Positions 54,855 to 63,838 of a DNA stretch of 64,000 nucleotides are shown piece after piece. The first letter of the stretch is position 1. Every line of letters starts with the position of its first letter. The position numbers and the translations under genes are program-made. Under the pieces are notes generated by a model. That model was not told the origin of the DNA. It was given only the letters and a program-made list of their open reading frames with translations, and did no database searches. Source of the stretch: Nodosilinea sp. E11. GTDB lineage: Bacteria; Cyanobacteriota; Cyanobacteriia; Phormidesmidales; Phormidesmidaceae. The stretch lies in NCBI RefSeq assembly GCF_032813545.1, contig NZ_CP136520.1, positions 1,358,001 through 1,422,000 on the forward strand, written 5' to 3'.

Positions 54855-57126
54855 GGTGGCGATCGCGTCCTTCAACGGGGATAGTGAAATAGAATGTCGC
54901 CCCCTGGTCGGGGACTGCCTCTACCCAAATGCGCCCTCGGTGGCACTCCACAATTTTTTTGCAGATGGCCAGACCCATACCCGAGCCAGCATACTCGTCA
55001 CGGGTGTGCAGCCGCTGGAAGATGACAAAAATGCGCTCGGCAAACTGCGGGTCAAAGCCGATGCCATTGTCCGCCACCGAAAACAGCCAGTGCTCCTCCT
55101 GACGCTGCACCCCAATGTGAATCTGGGGCGTTTCGCCGGGCTGACGAAACTTAATGGCGTTGCCCACCAGGTTTTGGAACAGCTGCATCAGCTGGGTGCC
55201 ATCAGCCACGATGGTAGGTAGCGGGTCCACGGTGATCACCGCGCCCGTTTCGGACACCCGTCCGCGTAGGTTGCCCAAAGCCTGGTCGAGGGATTGCTGC
55301 ACTTCGGTCAGCTGCCACTCAATCCCCTGGAGATCGACCTTGCTGTAGGCCAGCACGTCATCGATCAGGGTCTGCATCAGGCTCACCCCTTCCACGGCAA
55401 AGCCGATAAACTCTTTGCCGTCGTCGTCGAGCTTGGCGTCGTAGCGCATCTCCAGCAGCTGTACAAAGTTGGCCACCTGGTTGAGCGGCTCTTGCAGGTC
55501 GTGGGAGGCGATGTAGGCAAATTTCTTCAGCTCAGCGTTCGATCGCTCTAGGTCATTGGCCAGCAGAGCCAGTTCCTCAGCCTGGCGCAGCACAATGTTG
55601 ACGATCGCCTTGCGCAGCTCTAGGGCAGCTTTGATTTCCACCGGCTGCCAGGGCAGCGATCGCAGGCTCACCGTCTCCTTCCACAACTCAAAGGACTGGC
55701 GGGGGCACAGCCACTGCTCTTCGCCCTCACCCACCAGGGTATAGGCCTCATTGGGGTTGCCGCCCCAGTTCACCGTCTGAATCACCTCGGGGCGAAACCA
55801 CAGCACGTAGCTACGCTTGGAGATGGGAATCGCCAGCAGCCCGCTGGCCACATCCTTAAACCGCTGGGCCTCGGTGTAGTCCAGGGGCAGGGCATTGGTG
55901 ACGACAATATCCTGCTCCGATTGGTCGGCCTGGTTGGCCAGCCACTGCACCAGATAGTTCAGTTCCTCCTCGGGCGGGGTGCGACCCAAAATCGTCCACT
56001 GACCGCCAAAGCAAATCGCGGCCCCCTTCGCGCCCACCAGATCCAACAGGCTGGGGTCGTGGCGCACCAGGCCATCGACGAAGTAGTCTTCCCGCGCCAT
56101 CTGGTCGATCAGCGCCGACTGCACCGCCGCCAGCTGCAGCCGGTAGCTCTGGTCGGCCTCCTCTTCTAGGGTCGAAATTTCAGCAAAAATCACCCGGCCC
56201 AAAAACTCGCAGGCCTTACGCAGCTCGTAGGACACATACTTGGGCGTTTTGTGGTGGCAGGCAATCAGCCCCCATAGCTTCTGATCCTTCATCAGCGAAA
56301 TGGTCAGCGACGCCTCCACGTTCATGTGGTGCAGGTACTCGGTGTGGCAGCGGTAGGGCTGGCGCAAAATCGACATCACCAGGTCGGTGCCGTGGTGGGT
56401 CACGGGGTTGAGGGCGGGCACCAAATCCACCGGCTCGGCACTGGCGTTGGGAATCACCCGAATCCAGTTGGAGAGAAACATCTTACGAGCGGGCTGGGGC
56501 ACGTCCGACTCAGGGAAATGTAGGCCCAGGTACGATTCCATATCGTCGAGCTTTTCTTCGGCCAGCACCTCGCCGTGGCCGTCGTCATCAAATTTGTAGA
56601 GCATTACCCGGTCAAAGCCCGTCACCTGCCGCACCTCGTGGACAATGATGCGGCAAAAATCGGCCAGGCTCGCCGTTCCCGCCTCCAGTTGCCCGATTGA
56701 GGCCCGCGCCAGGTGGTAAAAGCTCAAAAACGGAATCGACTCGTGGGTTGAGGCCGGCTCTAGTTCTAGAATCAGGCAGCCCTCGCTGTTGCGGTGAAAG
56801 ATGGCATCGTACACGCCGTAGTCATCGCCCCGTCGCCGAACCCATACCTTAGTGGGGTTCAAGACATCTAAATTGTCGTGGCGCAGGCCCGCGCGAATCT
56901 GATCTACCTGATAGGCATCCAGCAGATCGTCTAGGGTTTGGCCCAGCACCTCCTCCGCCGATAGACCAAAAGCATCGCGGGTGTTGCGACTCACCTGCAC
57001 AATCGACAGATCGGCCTCCCGCAGCACCAGCAGCACGCCGTGGGGCTGCACCTGGGTCAGGGTATGAATCTCGGGCTGTTTGAGACTCACGAGCTGGGCG
57101 TCAGGGTTTAGATTCCGAAGGGTCAT
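54808..57126 (-). CDS. cph1: Cyanobacterial phytochrome (Cph1-type) histidine kinase
   Basis: A 772-residue red/far-red photoreceptor kinase. PAS (~20-125), GAF (~140-320) and PHY (~330-500) modules are followed by HisKA and HATPase. The bilin-binding Cys is C260 next to H261 (YRCHTEYL), aligned with C259 of Synechocystis Cph1. Tyr177, the DxP motif (D208-V-P210, with Val instead of the usual Ile) and the PHY tongue motif PRQSF (475-479) are present. The phosphorylated His is H542 (ASHDLQEPL). The start has AGGAG upstream of the ATG. A C-terminal extension of ~20 residues beyond the Synechocystis end runs into rcp1. It likely binds phycocyanobilin. Confidence 0.97.
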   Translation of the reverse strand: MTLRNLNPDAQLVSLKQPEIHTLTQVQPHGVLLVLREADLSIVQVSRNTRDAFGLSAEEVLGQTLDDLLDAYQVDQIRAGLRHDNLDVLNPTKVWVRRRGDDYGVYDAIFHRNSEGCLILELEPASTHESIPFLSFYHLARASIGQLEAGTASLADFCRIIVHEVRQVTGFDRVMLYKFDDDGHGEVLAEEKLDDMESYLGLHFPESDVPQPARKMFLSNWIRVIPNASAEPVDLVPALNPVTHHGTDLVMSILRQPYRCHTEYLHHMNVEASLTISLMKDQKLWGLIACHHKTPKYVSYELRKACEFLGRVIFAEISTLEEEADQSYRLQLAAVQSALIDQMAREDYFVDGLVRHDPSLLDLVGAKGAAICFGGQWTILGRTPPEEELNYLVQWLANQADQSEQDIVVTNALPLDYTEAQRFKDVASGLLAIPISKRSYVLWFRPEVIQTVNWGGNPNEAYTLVGEGEEQWLCPRQSFELWKETVSLRSLPWQPVEIKAALELRKAIVNIVLRQAEELALLANDLERSNAELKKFAYIASHDLQEPLNQVANFVQLLEMRYDAKLDDDGKEFIGFAVEGVSLMQTLIDDVLAYSKVDLQGIEWQLTEVQQSLDQALGNLRGRVSETGAVITVDPLPTIVADGTQLMQLFQNLVGNAIKFRQPGETPQIHIGVQRQEEHWLFSVADNGIGFDPQFAERIFVIFQRLHTRDEYAGSGMGLAICKKIVECHRGRIWVEAVPDQGATFYFTIPVEGRDRHHGNGRKAQNYLFSRG

Positions 57127-57715
57127 AGCGATCGCTCTCCTGGCAAAAATAGGGGTGTTTGTAGGCGTGGCTGTGGGTAGGCGTGGTGGATTTGGACCTT
57201 TAAATCAACAATCTACCGATTCAAAAGCATCTGGAATAACACACTCAGCTAGACAAATACTTAACTAGACAAAACCGTAGATTGATCGAACCCAAACAAG
57301 ATGTTAATAGGTTGCATTCATCCTTCAAAAACCGGAACCATACAGCATCAGCCTAATTCGCCCCTGCTGCGGCACAACCCATAGCGAATTCGCACCAGCT
57401 AAACGCTCTTTAGCACTCTGACCTTAACGGACAGAGAAGCCTAAGAGCCTCAACAGAACAGGGCACCAAACCATCCAGCTAGGCCAATTCATCGTCAACC
57501 ATTCACTGCAACGAGATCATCGTGCCCTGAAATGGCTCTATACCAGCAGCATATCTCAGATAAATTGAGGCACCGGAATAAGGTTATTAAGAAAATAAGA
57601 AGCTTACTTTTTAGGTAAATTTAGATTTCAATCGCCCCATAAAACCGAGTTTTCAAGCAACAGGACTATTGGATAGTTTTTGTTTATTTACTAAACGTAT
57701 TGAAGCGAGGGAGGC
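57127..57715. other. 589-bp gap upstream of cph1
   Basis: No gene is seen. The cph1 ribosome binding site AGGAG, followed by a HIP1 octamer, is at its left end. At 57249-57257 and 57265-57273 the nonamer CTAGACAAA is repeated with a 16-bp period, a possible regulator site. The right third is AT-rich and lies downstream of the Rcp1-like gene; a small stem AAAAC/GTTTT near 57642-57655 could be a weak terminator. Confidence 0.5.
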
Positions 57716-58201
57716 TTACCTCAGCGGTAGCGTTACAATGCCAAGCCAAAACGATTCAATCTGTTGCACCGTGTGAGACAACTGCGCTAAATCAGCCGCC
57801 TTCACCACGTAGCAGTTGCCCTGGCTGGCATAGCTCCGCAGAACATCTTCACTGTGGTCTGACTGCGTGAACACAATCACCGGAATTCGCTTCAGGTGGG
57901 GGGTTGTCTTGATCGTGGTGAGAATGCTGTGGCCGTCGTGCCCCGGCAGATCGAGATCGAGTAAAACTAAATCTGGACGAGGTGCCTGGGTGTACTGATT
58001 CCGCTGGAGCAGGTAGTCAATCGCCTCATTCCCATCCTCGATAATGTCAAAGCGATTCTGGGACCGATACTCGGCCTGAGACGCCTGAACGCGCCAGGCA
58101 TCGTCACCAGAGGACTGGGCCAAAACCTGCTGCACCAGTTGGGCATGCTCCCGGTGAGGATCAATGATCAAAATGAAGCGATCGCGTTCTAGCTCTTGCA
58201 T
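57716..58201 (-). CDS. Rcp1-like response regulator
   Basis: A 161-residue stand-alone receiver of the same small family as Rcp1. The N-terminus FILIIDPHREHAQLV has D-P-H where active receivers usually show a D-D or E-D pair, so metal binding may be weaker. The phosphoacceptor is in LVLLDLDLPGHDG. The conserved Thr/Ser position is in FTQSDH, and Lys in NCYVVKAAD. The tail TVQQIESFWLGIVTLP mirrors that of Rcp1 (IVQGIEAFWLETATLP). The ATG at 58201 is preferred. It lies upstream of cph1 in the same direction, which hints at a second output or competitor for the same kinase. Confidence 0.85.
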   Translation of the reverse strand: MQELERDRFILIIDPHREHAQLVQQVLAQSSGDDAWRVQASQAEYRSQNRFDIIEDGNEAIDYLLQRNQYTQAPRPDLVLLDLDLPGHDGHSILTTIKTTPHLKRIPVIVFTQSDHSEDVLRSYASQGNCYVVKAADLAQLSHTVQQIESFWLGIVTLPLR

Positions 58202-58387
58202 AGGGCCTGGCCATTTAAGGCTGGTTGAGTACGGCTGAGCCCCATCGACACACCTGGCTACAACACCAGGGTGGGCCACGCAGCGCACCTTGCTACTGCA
58301 CGCTAGCGACAAATTACCCACAGCCGCCCATTGTGCAGAAAGTTGTAAGATTCGGCCCGCTCAGGCCGGCGGTGGTGTCAGTGGCCT

Positions 58388-59449
58388 TCAGCGACGAATC
58401 GGACTGATAATTTGGCTCAGCAGCCGCAGCTGGTCGGCGTTGCCCATGCTGATCACCATATCGCCGGGGTAGAGGCGGGTGTCGGCGCTAGGGGCAAACA
58501 TAAGCACCCCATCGTCCCGGCGAATCGCCAGAATTAGCGCCCCAGACTCACGACCTAGCTGAGCCTCCGCCAGGGTTTTGCCGACAACTGGGCAGCTCTC
58601 GGGCAGCAGCAAAAATTCTTCCACATAGACCGCGCGTTCCGCCCCAGTGAGCATGCCGTCCAAAAAATCCACCACCTGAGGGCGCAGGGCGGCGGCGGCC
58701 ATGCGCTTGCCGCCGGTGATGTAGGGCGACACCACCACATCGGCCCCGCCTCGCTGTAGCTTGAGTATGGCCTCTTCACTGCTGGCGCGGGCAATGGTCC
58801 GAATACCCGGCGACAGGGTCTTAGCCGAGAGCACAATGTAGAGGTTTTCAGCGTCGGAGGGCAGGGCGGCCACCAGGCAGCGAGCCTGCTCTACCCCCGC
58901 CTGGAGCAGCATTTGATCTTGGGTGGCATCACCCTGGAGGGTGATGTACCTGAGCTGCTGGGCCGTCTGAATCGCCACGCTGTCGGAGTCAACTACCACA
59001 AAGGCAAGGGCCTCAGCCGCAAACTCGGTCGCCACCTGACGACCCGTACGCCCAAACCCGCAAATAATATAGTGTTCCTGTAACGATTCCATCAGTCTGC
59101 GCCGCTTGAGTAACCGAAACCCGGCCTGAAAATGCCCCTGCACAATGGCATCGGTCAAGCTGTTCAGGATGTAGGCAATCACGCCCACACCCATCATGAT
59201 CAGCAGGATGGTAAACAGCCGCCCCCGGGGACTGAGCGGGTTAATCTCGCCAAAGCCCACCGTCGAGAGCGTGATCACCGCCATATAGGTGGCATCGAGC
59301 CAGCTCCACCCCTCCATGAAGCGATACCACAGCACCCCCGAGAACACGACACCCCCCAGGGCGATCGCCCCGCGAGTTAAGTGTCGCCGGGTGCGGCGGT
59401 AGTTTTCCTCAACAGCGGTTTCGCCATAGCGAATGCGGTTTTGGCGCAC
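58388..59449 (-). CDS. Potassium channel protein with TrkA-N/TrkA-C domains
   Basis: A 353-residue protein. Two helices flank a pore loop with the selectivity filter TVGFGE (63-68), the canonical TVGYGD with Phe and Glu substitutions. A cytosolic RCK/TrkA-N domain follows: IICGFGRTGRQVATEF binds a nucleotide, and VVDSD ends strand 2. The TrkA-C domain is at ~265-350. It resembles MthK-type gated channels. The start is GTG (59449), with no strong ribosome site. Confidence 0.88.
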   Translation of the reverse strand: MRQNRIRYGETAVEENYRRTRRHLTRGAIALGGVVFSGVLWYRFMEGWSWLDATYMAVITLSTVGFGEINPLSPRGRLFTILLIMMGVGVIAYILNSLTDAIVQGHFQAGFRLLKRRRLMESLQEHYIICGFGRTGRQVATEFAAEALAFVVVDSDSVAIQTAQQLRYITLQGDATQDQMLLQAGVEQARCLVAALPSDAENLYIVLSAKTLSPGIRTIARASSEEAILKLQRGGADVVVSPYITGGKRMAAAALRPQVVDFLDGMLTGAERAVYVEEFLLLPESCPVVGKTLAEAQLGRESGALILAIRRDDGVLMFAPSADTRLYPGDMVISMGNADQLRLLSQIISPIRR

Positions 59450-59530
59450 GGGTAGATAGTCCTAAGCGGTGGTCCTAAAAGCTGACCCGGCCTAGGCCGA
59501 CAACGATGGGAATGCCCAAATTGTAAAAGG

Positions 59531-59565
59531 AAAAGCGCCCTGGGGTTAGTCAGGGCGCTTTTTTT
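59531..59565. terminator. Bidirectional terminator
   Basis: GCGCCCTG (59535-59542) and CAGGGCGC (59551-59558) form a GC-rich stem with A-run before and T-run (59559-59565) after. It ends the small minus-strand gene that stops at 59584. It lies upstream of the channel gene. Confidence 0.85.
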
Positions 59566-59583
59566 ACCATCCTGGAGAAAAAC

Positions 59584-59781
59584 TTAGTCGGCCAGGCGCA
59601 CTCGCCCGGCCCGAATGCTGTCAAACATCTGGTTGATGTACTGGCGATCGCGGGCGGTCAGAGCCGGGTTGCTGAGCATTGCCGTCGACAGGCTGAGGTG
59701 ATCGCGGCGGCTCAACCGGCCCTGCTGAAGGGCGGTGTGCACCAGGGTTTGAATATCGGCAGCAGGCAGAGACGACACCAT
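59584..59781 (-). CDS. Small conserved cyanobacterial protein, function unknown
   Basis: A 65-residue protein starting MVSSLPAADIQTLVHTALQ, with GAGG about 10 nt upstream of the ATG. A longer frame from 59838 is less likely. The body is predicted as three helices: QTLVHTALQQGRLSRRDHL, LSTAMLSNPALTARDRQ and YINQMFDSIRAGRVRL. I recall similar short proteins in many cyanobacteria, none with a known role. It has a terminator after it, so it is its own unit. Confidence 0.7.
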   Translation of the reverse strand: MVSSLPAADIQTLVHTALQQGRLSRRDHLSLSTAMLSNPALTARDRQYINQMFDSIRAGRVRLAD

Positions 59782-60035
59782 GATTGCAGATCCTCGGTTC
59801 AGGAGTGACGATAGTAGGTAGGAGTAGGTAGGCGGCAAAGGCGTGGGCTACCCCAGAGACCGCCCGAGGCAATGTAACCAATGCTACATTTGCATCTTTC
59901 TCAAGCATGCCCAATCCCTAGAGGTTACGGTGGGGCAACCGATAAAGATTCAGTAAATCTGCATTAAACCTGAGTTAAGGGTAGATTTGCCACGGAGAAG
60001 ATACGGAAGCAATGGCGCACAGCCAGGAGAGCAAC

Positions 60036-60827
60036 ATGGAAATTCATCGGGTAGCGGCCTTTCGCGACAACTATATTTTTGTGCTGCACGATGCAACCCA
60101 AGGGCAGGCTGCGGTGGTTGACCCTGGCGATGCCACGTCAGTGCTGCAAACCCTAGATCGGCTGGGGGCGAAACTGACGGCTATTCTCAATACCCACCAC
60201 CACAGTGACCATGTGGGCGGCAACCAGCAATTACTAGAGCACTTTCCCCAGGCCCAGGTCTATGGGGGCAGCGAGGACAGAGGCCGCATTCCAGGGCAAA
60301 CCCATCTGCTTCGCGAAGGCGATCGGGTCAGCCTATTCGAGGGTTCGGCGGAGGGCCAATGCACCGCCGACGTCTTCTTTGTGCCTGGGCACACCCGAGC
60401 GCACATTGCTTACTACTTTGCCCCAGCTACCGCCGCCGACTGGGGTGAGCTATTTTGTGGCGACACGCTGTTTGCCGGGGGCTGCGGTCGGCTGTTTGAG
60501 GGCACCCCCCAGCAAATGGTTGAGTCTTTGGGCAAACTGCGGCAGCTCCCCGATACCACGAGGGTGTGGTGCGCCCACGAATATACCCTCAACAATCTCA
60601 AGTTTGCGCTGACGGTCGATGGGGCCAACCTCGCTCTGCGCGATCGCCTGGCCCAGGTAGAAGCAGCCCGCGCCCACGATCGCCCCACCGTACCCGCTGA
60701 GCTTGGGCTAGAAAAACAAACTAATCCCTTTCTGCGGTGGGATCAGCAGACGCTACAGCAGGCCACGAATAGTAGCTCAGCCGTTCAAACCTTTGCCCGG
60801 CTGCGGGGCAAGAAAGACTTGTTTTAA
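60036..60827 (+). CDS. gloB: Hydroxyacylglutathione hydrolase (glyoxalase II)
   Basis: A 263-residue metallo-beta-lactamase-fold enzyme that hydrolyses S-lactoylglutathione to lactate and glutathione in methylglyoxal detoxification. Metal ligands are in [10 protein letters not shown] (H54, H56, D58, H59). Further His/Asp ligands are in VPGHTRAH and [17 protein letters not shown], then [13 protein letters not shown]. The tail NPFLRW...FARLRGKKD is the glyoxalase II glutathione-binding end. The ATG at 60036 has AGGAG 6 nt upstream and gives the family start MEIHR; an earlier ATG at 60012 is possible. Confidence 0.94.
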   Translation: MEIHRVAAFRDNYIFVLHDATQGQAAVVDPGDATSVLQTLDRLGAKLTAILNTHHHSDHVGGNQQLLEHFPQAQVYGGSEDRGRIPGQTHLLREGDRVSLFEGSAEGQCTADVFFVPGHTRAHIAYYFAPATAADWGELFCGDTLFAGGCGRLFEGTPQQMVESLGKLRQLPDTTRVWCAHEYTLNNLKFALTVDGANLALRDRLAQVEAARAHDRPTVPAELGLEKQTNPFLRWDQQTLQQATNSSSAVQTFARLRGKKDLF

Positions 60828-60934
60828 GCTCTGGGGTGGGGCAGTTGCTATACAATCAACAAGAGTAGCGCCACCCTGGGAGCAAACTACCCCAGAACGA
60901 CCACATTGGATTCCCTAGAGGGCATAACCTGGCT

Positions 60935-61285
60935 ATGATGCTCAAATCGACCACCCGGCACGTCCATATCTACACCGCCACCGTCGCCGATAACGAACTG
61001 GTGCCCAGCGACGACAAACTCACCCTCGACATTGACCCCGACAACGAGTTCAACTGGCCCGAAGACGCCCTCAAGGCTGTCTATGCCGAGTTTGACCGCC
61101 TTGTCGATGCCGCCGCTGGCGAAGATTTAACCGACTACAACCTACGACGCATTGGCTCAGATTTAGAGCATTTTGTGCGCCAACTCTTGCAGCAGGGAGC
61201 GATTAGCTACAATCTCAAGAGCCGCGCCCTCAACTACAGCATGGGTTTACCCCGAGTCGAGCCTGACCCATCGGCAGCAAGCTAA
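60935..61285 (+). CDS. ndhM: NAD(P)H dehydrogenase-like complex subunit M (NdhM)
   Basis: A 116-residue subunit of the photosynthetic NDH-1 complex, which moves electrons from ferredoxin to plastoquinone. Strong family identity: LKSTTRHVHIYTA, DKLTLDIDPDNEFNWPEDAL, GEDLTDYNLRRIGSDLEHF and SRALNYSMGLPRV. The protein is soluble and peripheral on the stromal/cytosolic arm. Two ATG codons in a row start it. It is not near other ndh genes, as usual in cyanobacteria. Confidence 0.95.
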   Translation: MMLKSTTRHVHIYTATVADNELVPSDDKLTLDIDPDNEFNWPEDALKAVYAEFDRLVDAAAGEDLTDYNLRRIGSDLEHFVRQLLQQGAISYNLKSRALNYSMGLPRVEPDPSAAS

Positions 61286-61413
61286 GCTTGGCGGCTGGCG
61301 TAGGCTCGGCGACCCATCGATTGGCAGCGCTCTCCGCACTTCCCCTAGGGTTGGGTACTATTGAGACGTTACAAGTGAAACGTTCAGAGCTGTTTATCTG
61401 CGCCTAGAGGATC

Positions 61414-63756
61414 GTGATCCAGTGCTCTAATCCAACCTGTCGAGCCGCTTCGACGCCACCCGCCAGTCGCTGTAAGGTCTGCGGTACGCCACTGCTGTAC
61501 CGGTTTTTGTTGGCCGTGGGCGAAGGGGCGCGATCGCTGCGTTCGGGCACGCTGGTAGCCGGGCGGTTTTTGGTGTGGCGCGATCGCCTTTGGCTAGACA
61601 CTCGGCCCGACACCCCGCCCCCATCCCTGGAGAAGATTTTGCCTCCGGTGATGGTCTATCTCAAGCTCTTTTATCTGGCCCAGCACGTTCCCCGGCCCTA
61701 TGCCTACCTCATTCCTGAAGAAACGGGCCTAGCCACGCCGGTACTGCTGCTTGATGCCGCCCCCATTGCTACTCGCCTCAAGGGAAATCTGGAGAGCTCG
61801 TCGCCGCAGTCGCCCGAGCAGATCGAGGCCATGTTGCTGCCAAATTTGTCTCAGGCCTGGGCCAGTGGGTCGGCCCTGCGGCAGCTCAACTGGCTGCGTC
61901 AGGTGGCCAGTCTGTGGCCCGCTCTCGCTGACCAGCAGGTGGCCTCAACCCTACTCAATCTAGACGATCTGCGAGTTGATGGGGCGCTGCTGCGGCTCAC
62001 CACCCTAGTCACCGACGAGACACCCCCCGCCCTCAGCGCCCTAGAGCTGCCGTGGCGAAAATTAGTCGCTACGGCTCAGCCTGCGGTGCAGGAATATTTG
62101 GGCTGGGTAGTCAAGGCGCTGCGCGACGGCAAAATCACGACTGCCGCCGACCTAGAGGCTGACCTGGAAGGAGCCCTGCAAACCCTGGGGCAGGGGCTAT
62201 TGGTAACCATTGATTGGGCCGCAGGGACAGACCAGGGGCCAACCCGCGATCGCAACGAAGATGCCTGCTACCCCGATGGCGAGTCTCGCCAGCAGCGGTT
62301 AACCGGGTCAGCCATCGGCGTTGATCCGCCACCGCTGCTGTTGGTTTGCGACGGCATTGGTGGCCACGAACAGGGCAGTGTGGCCTCTCAAACCGCCATC
62401 AAGCTACTCCAGCAAGAGCTAGAACCCCTGACCCAGCAGCCCCATCTACCGCCAGCGGCGATCGCCCAGCGGCTCAAGCAGGCCATTATTCTGGCCAACG
62501 ATGCCATCTCAGCCCGCAATAACGACGAACAGCGATCGGCCCGAGCCCGCATGGGCACCACCGTAGTAGTGACGTTAGTGCATTTTCCCTATGTATCTAT
62601 TGCCCACATTGGCGACAGCCGCGCCTATCGAATCAGCCCACACACCTGTTACCAAATTACCGTCGACGACGACGTGGCCTCTCGGGAGGCCCAGATGGGC
62701 TATGCCCTCTACTCAGAAGCCGTGCAGTTACCCAGTGGCGGAGCGCTTATTCAGGCCCTAGGCATTAGCGACTCGGGCTACCTCTACCCCTCGGTACAAC
62801 ACCTGCTGCTTGACGATCCTGCCCTGCTGCTGCTGTGCTCCGATGGCCTCAGCGACTACGACCGGGTTGAAGCCTTGGCCCCCCATCTGGTGGCCCCGCT
62901 GACCGCCACCGCTGGCCCTCTGGGAACGGCGATCGCCGAGTTGATTCAGCAGGCCAATCGTCTAAACGGCCACGACAACGTGACCGTGGGGTTAATGCGG
63001 TTTATTCCCCAGGTAGCAACGCTACCCAGCCTGCCCGCCAGCAGCTTAAAACAGGCTCCGGTCCCTAGCCAGCTTGCAGCCACAGGGGCAGCAGGCCATG
63101 CCCCACCCCCAACGACGCGTCTAGTGGCCCCTGCCGCTGCCACCGCTCCGGCTGCAAGGCCAGGGCGAGCGGGCTTTCCGTGGGCCGCTTTTCTAGGCGG
63201 CATGGCCGTGGTGCTAGCAGCCCTAGGGGCAACGGGGTGGTTCTTAAGTCGTCGTCAGTCGTCTGCCATGGCCATCCAGCCCCTTACGACAGACTGGCCT
63301 ATCCCGGCGCTGGCCGGTCAACCCCTACCCAGCTCGGCCCTAGCTGCCACCGTCGAAATCCCCATCGGATCGTTTTGGCAAGCGACCAACGCTGGGGATG
63401 GCCGCGACCTGGATCTGCGGCAGCAGCCTGGTGAGGCGGCTGGGCTAACAGAGCCAGGGCCAACAGAGCCTCCTGCGGTAGCTATTGGTAGCATCGTCAG
63501 GGTCATCAGTCGCCAAACCACCGCAGACAATACTGACTGGGTACGGCTCCAAATCTGCTCTATTCCCTCGGGGGACTCCCTTGAACAAGCTCCCCAGGAA
63601 ACCGATCTAAGCGAGCCCTTGGCCAATAACCCAGATCTCAGCCAGCGCCTATCAACCCCAGGGGATGAAGGCTGGATGCAGACCCGACAGCTCTATCGGG
63701 CCACAGCATTTTTAGAGTTAGTGACTCCGACCCAAGCCGGTCGCTGTGTTCCCTAG
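61414..63756 (+). CDS. Membrane PP2C-type Ser/Thr phosphatase with zinc-ribbon N-terminus
   Basis: A 780-residue protein. Residues 4-23 form a zinc-ribbon-like CxxxxC...CxxC pattern (C4, C9, C20, C23). Residues ~30-265 are a helical region of unknown family. The PP2C domain spans ~265-530 with metal-binding D283 (RDRNEDA), D313-G314 (CDGIGGHEQG), D477 (CSDGLSDY) and D521 (GHDNVTVG), plus IGDSRAYR. A Pro/Ala-rich linker leads to one transmembrane helix (~587-611) and an external domain of ~170 residues (SH3-like pattern with DLRQQPG, VRVISRQT). The catalytic part is thus cytosolic. The start is GTG. It is likely a regulatory phosphatase opposing a Ser/Thr kinase such as those encoded widely in cyanobacteria. 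Confidence 0.88.
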   Translation: MIQCSNPTCRAASTPPASRCKVCGTPLLYRFLLAVGEGARSLRSGTLVAGRFLVWRDRLWLDTRPDTPPPSLEKILPPVMVYLKLFYLAQHVPRPYAYLIPEETGLATPVLLLDAAPIATRLKGNLESSSPQSPEQIEAMLLPNLSQAWASGSALRQLNWLRQVASLWPALADQQVASTLLNLDDLRVDGALLRLTTLVTDETPPALSALELPWRKLVATAQPAVQEYLGWVVKALRDGKITTAADLEADLEGALQTLGQGLLVTIDWAAGTDQGPTRDRNEDACYPDGESRQQRLTGSAIGVDPPPLLLVCDGIGGHEQGSVASQTAIKLLQQELEPLTQQPHLPPAAIAQRLKQAIILANDAISARNNDEQRSARARMGTTVVVTLVHFPYVSIAHIGDSRAYRISPHTCYQITVDDDVASREAQMGYALYSEAVQLPSGGALIQALGISDSGYLYPSVQHLLLDDPALLLLCSDGLSDYDRVEALAPHLVAPLTATAGPLGTAIAELIQQANRLNGHDNVTVGLMRFIPQVATLPSLPASSLKQAPVPSQLAATGAAGHAPPPTTRLVAPAAATAPAARPGRAGFPWAAFLGGMAVVLAALGATGWFLSRRQSSAMAIQPLTTDWPIPALAGQPLPSSALAATVEIPIGSFWQATNAGDGRDLDLRQQPGEAAGLTEPGPTEPPAVAIGSIVRVISRQTTADNTDWVRLQICSIPSGDSLEQAPQETDLSEPLANNPDLSQRLSTPGDEGWMQTRQLYRATAFLELVTPTQAGRCVP

Positions 63757-63838
63757 CCGCCCGGCCTGGTCGCCGTATTTTCTGGCCCTGCCGCCGCCTC
63801 AATTTTCATGATTTGGCCCTCTTGCCTTAGGCCTGCCT

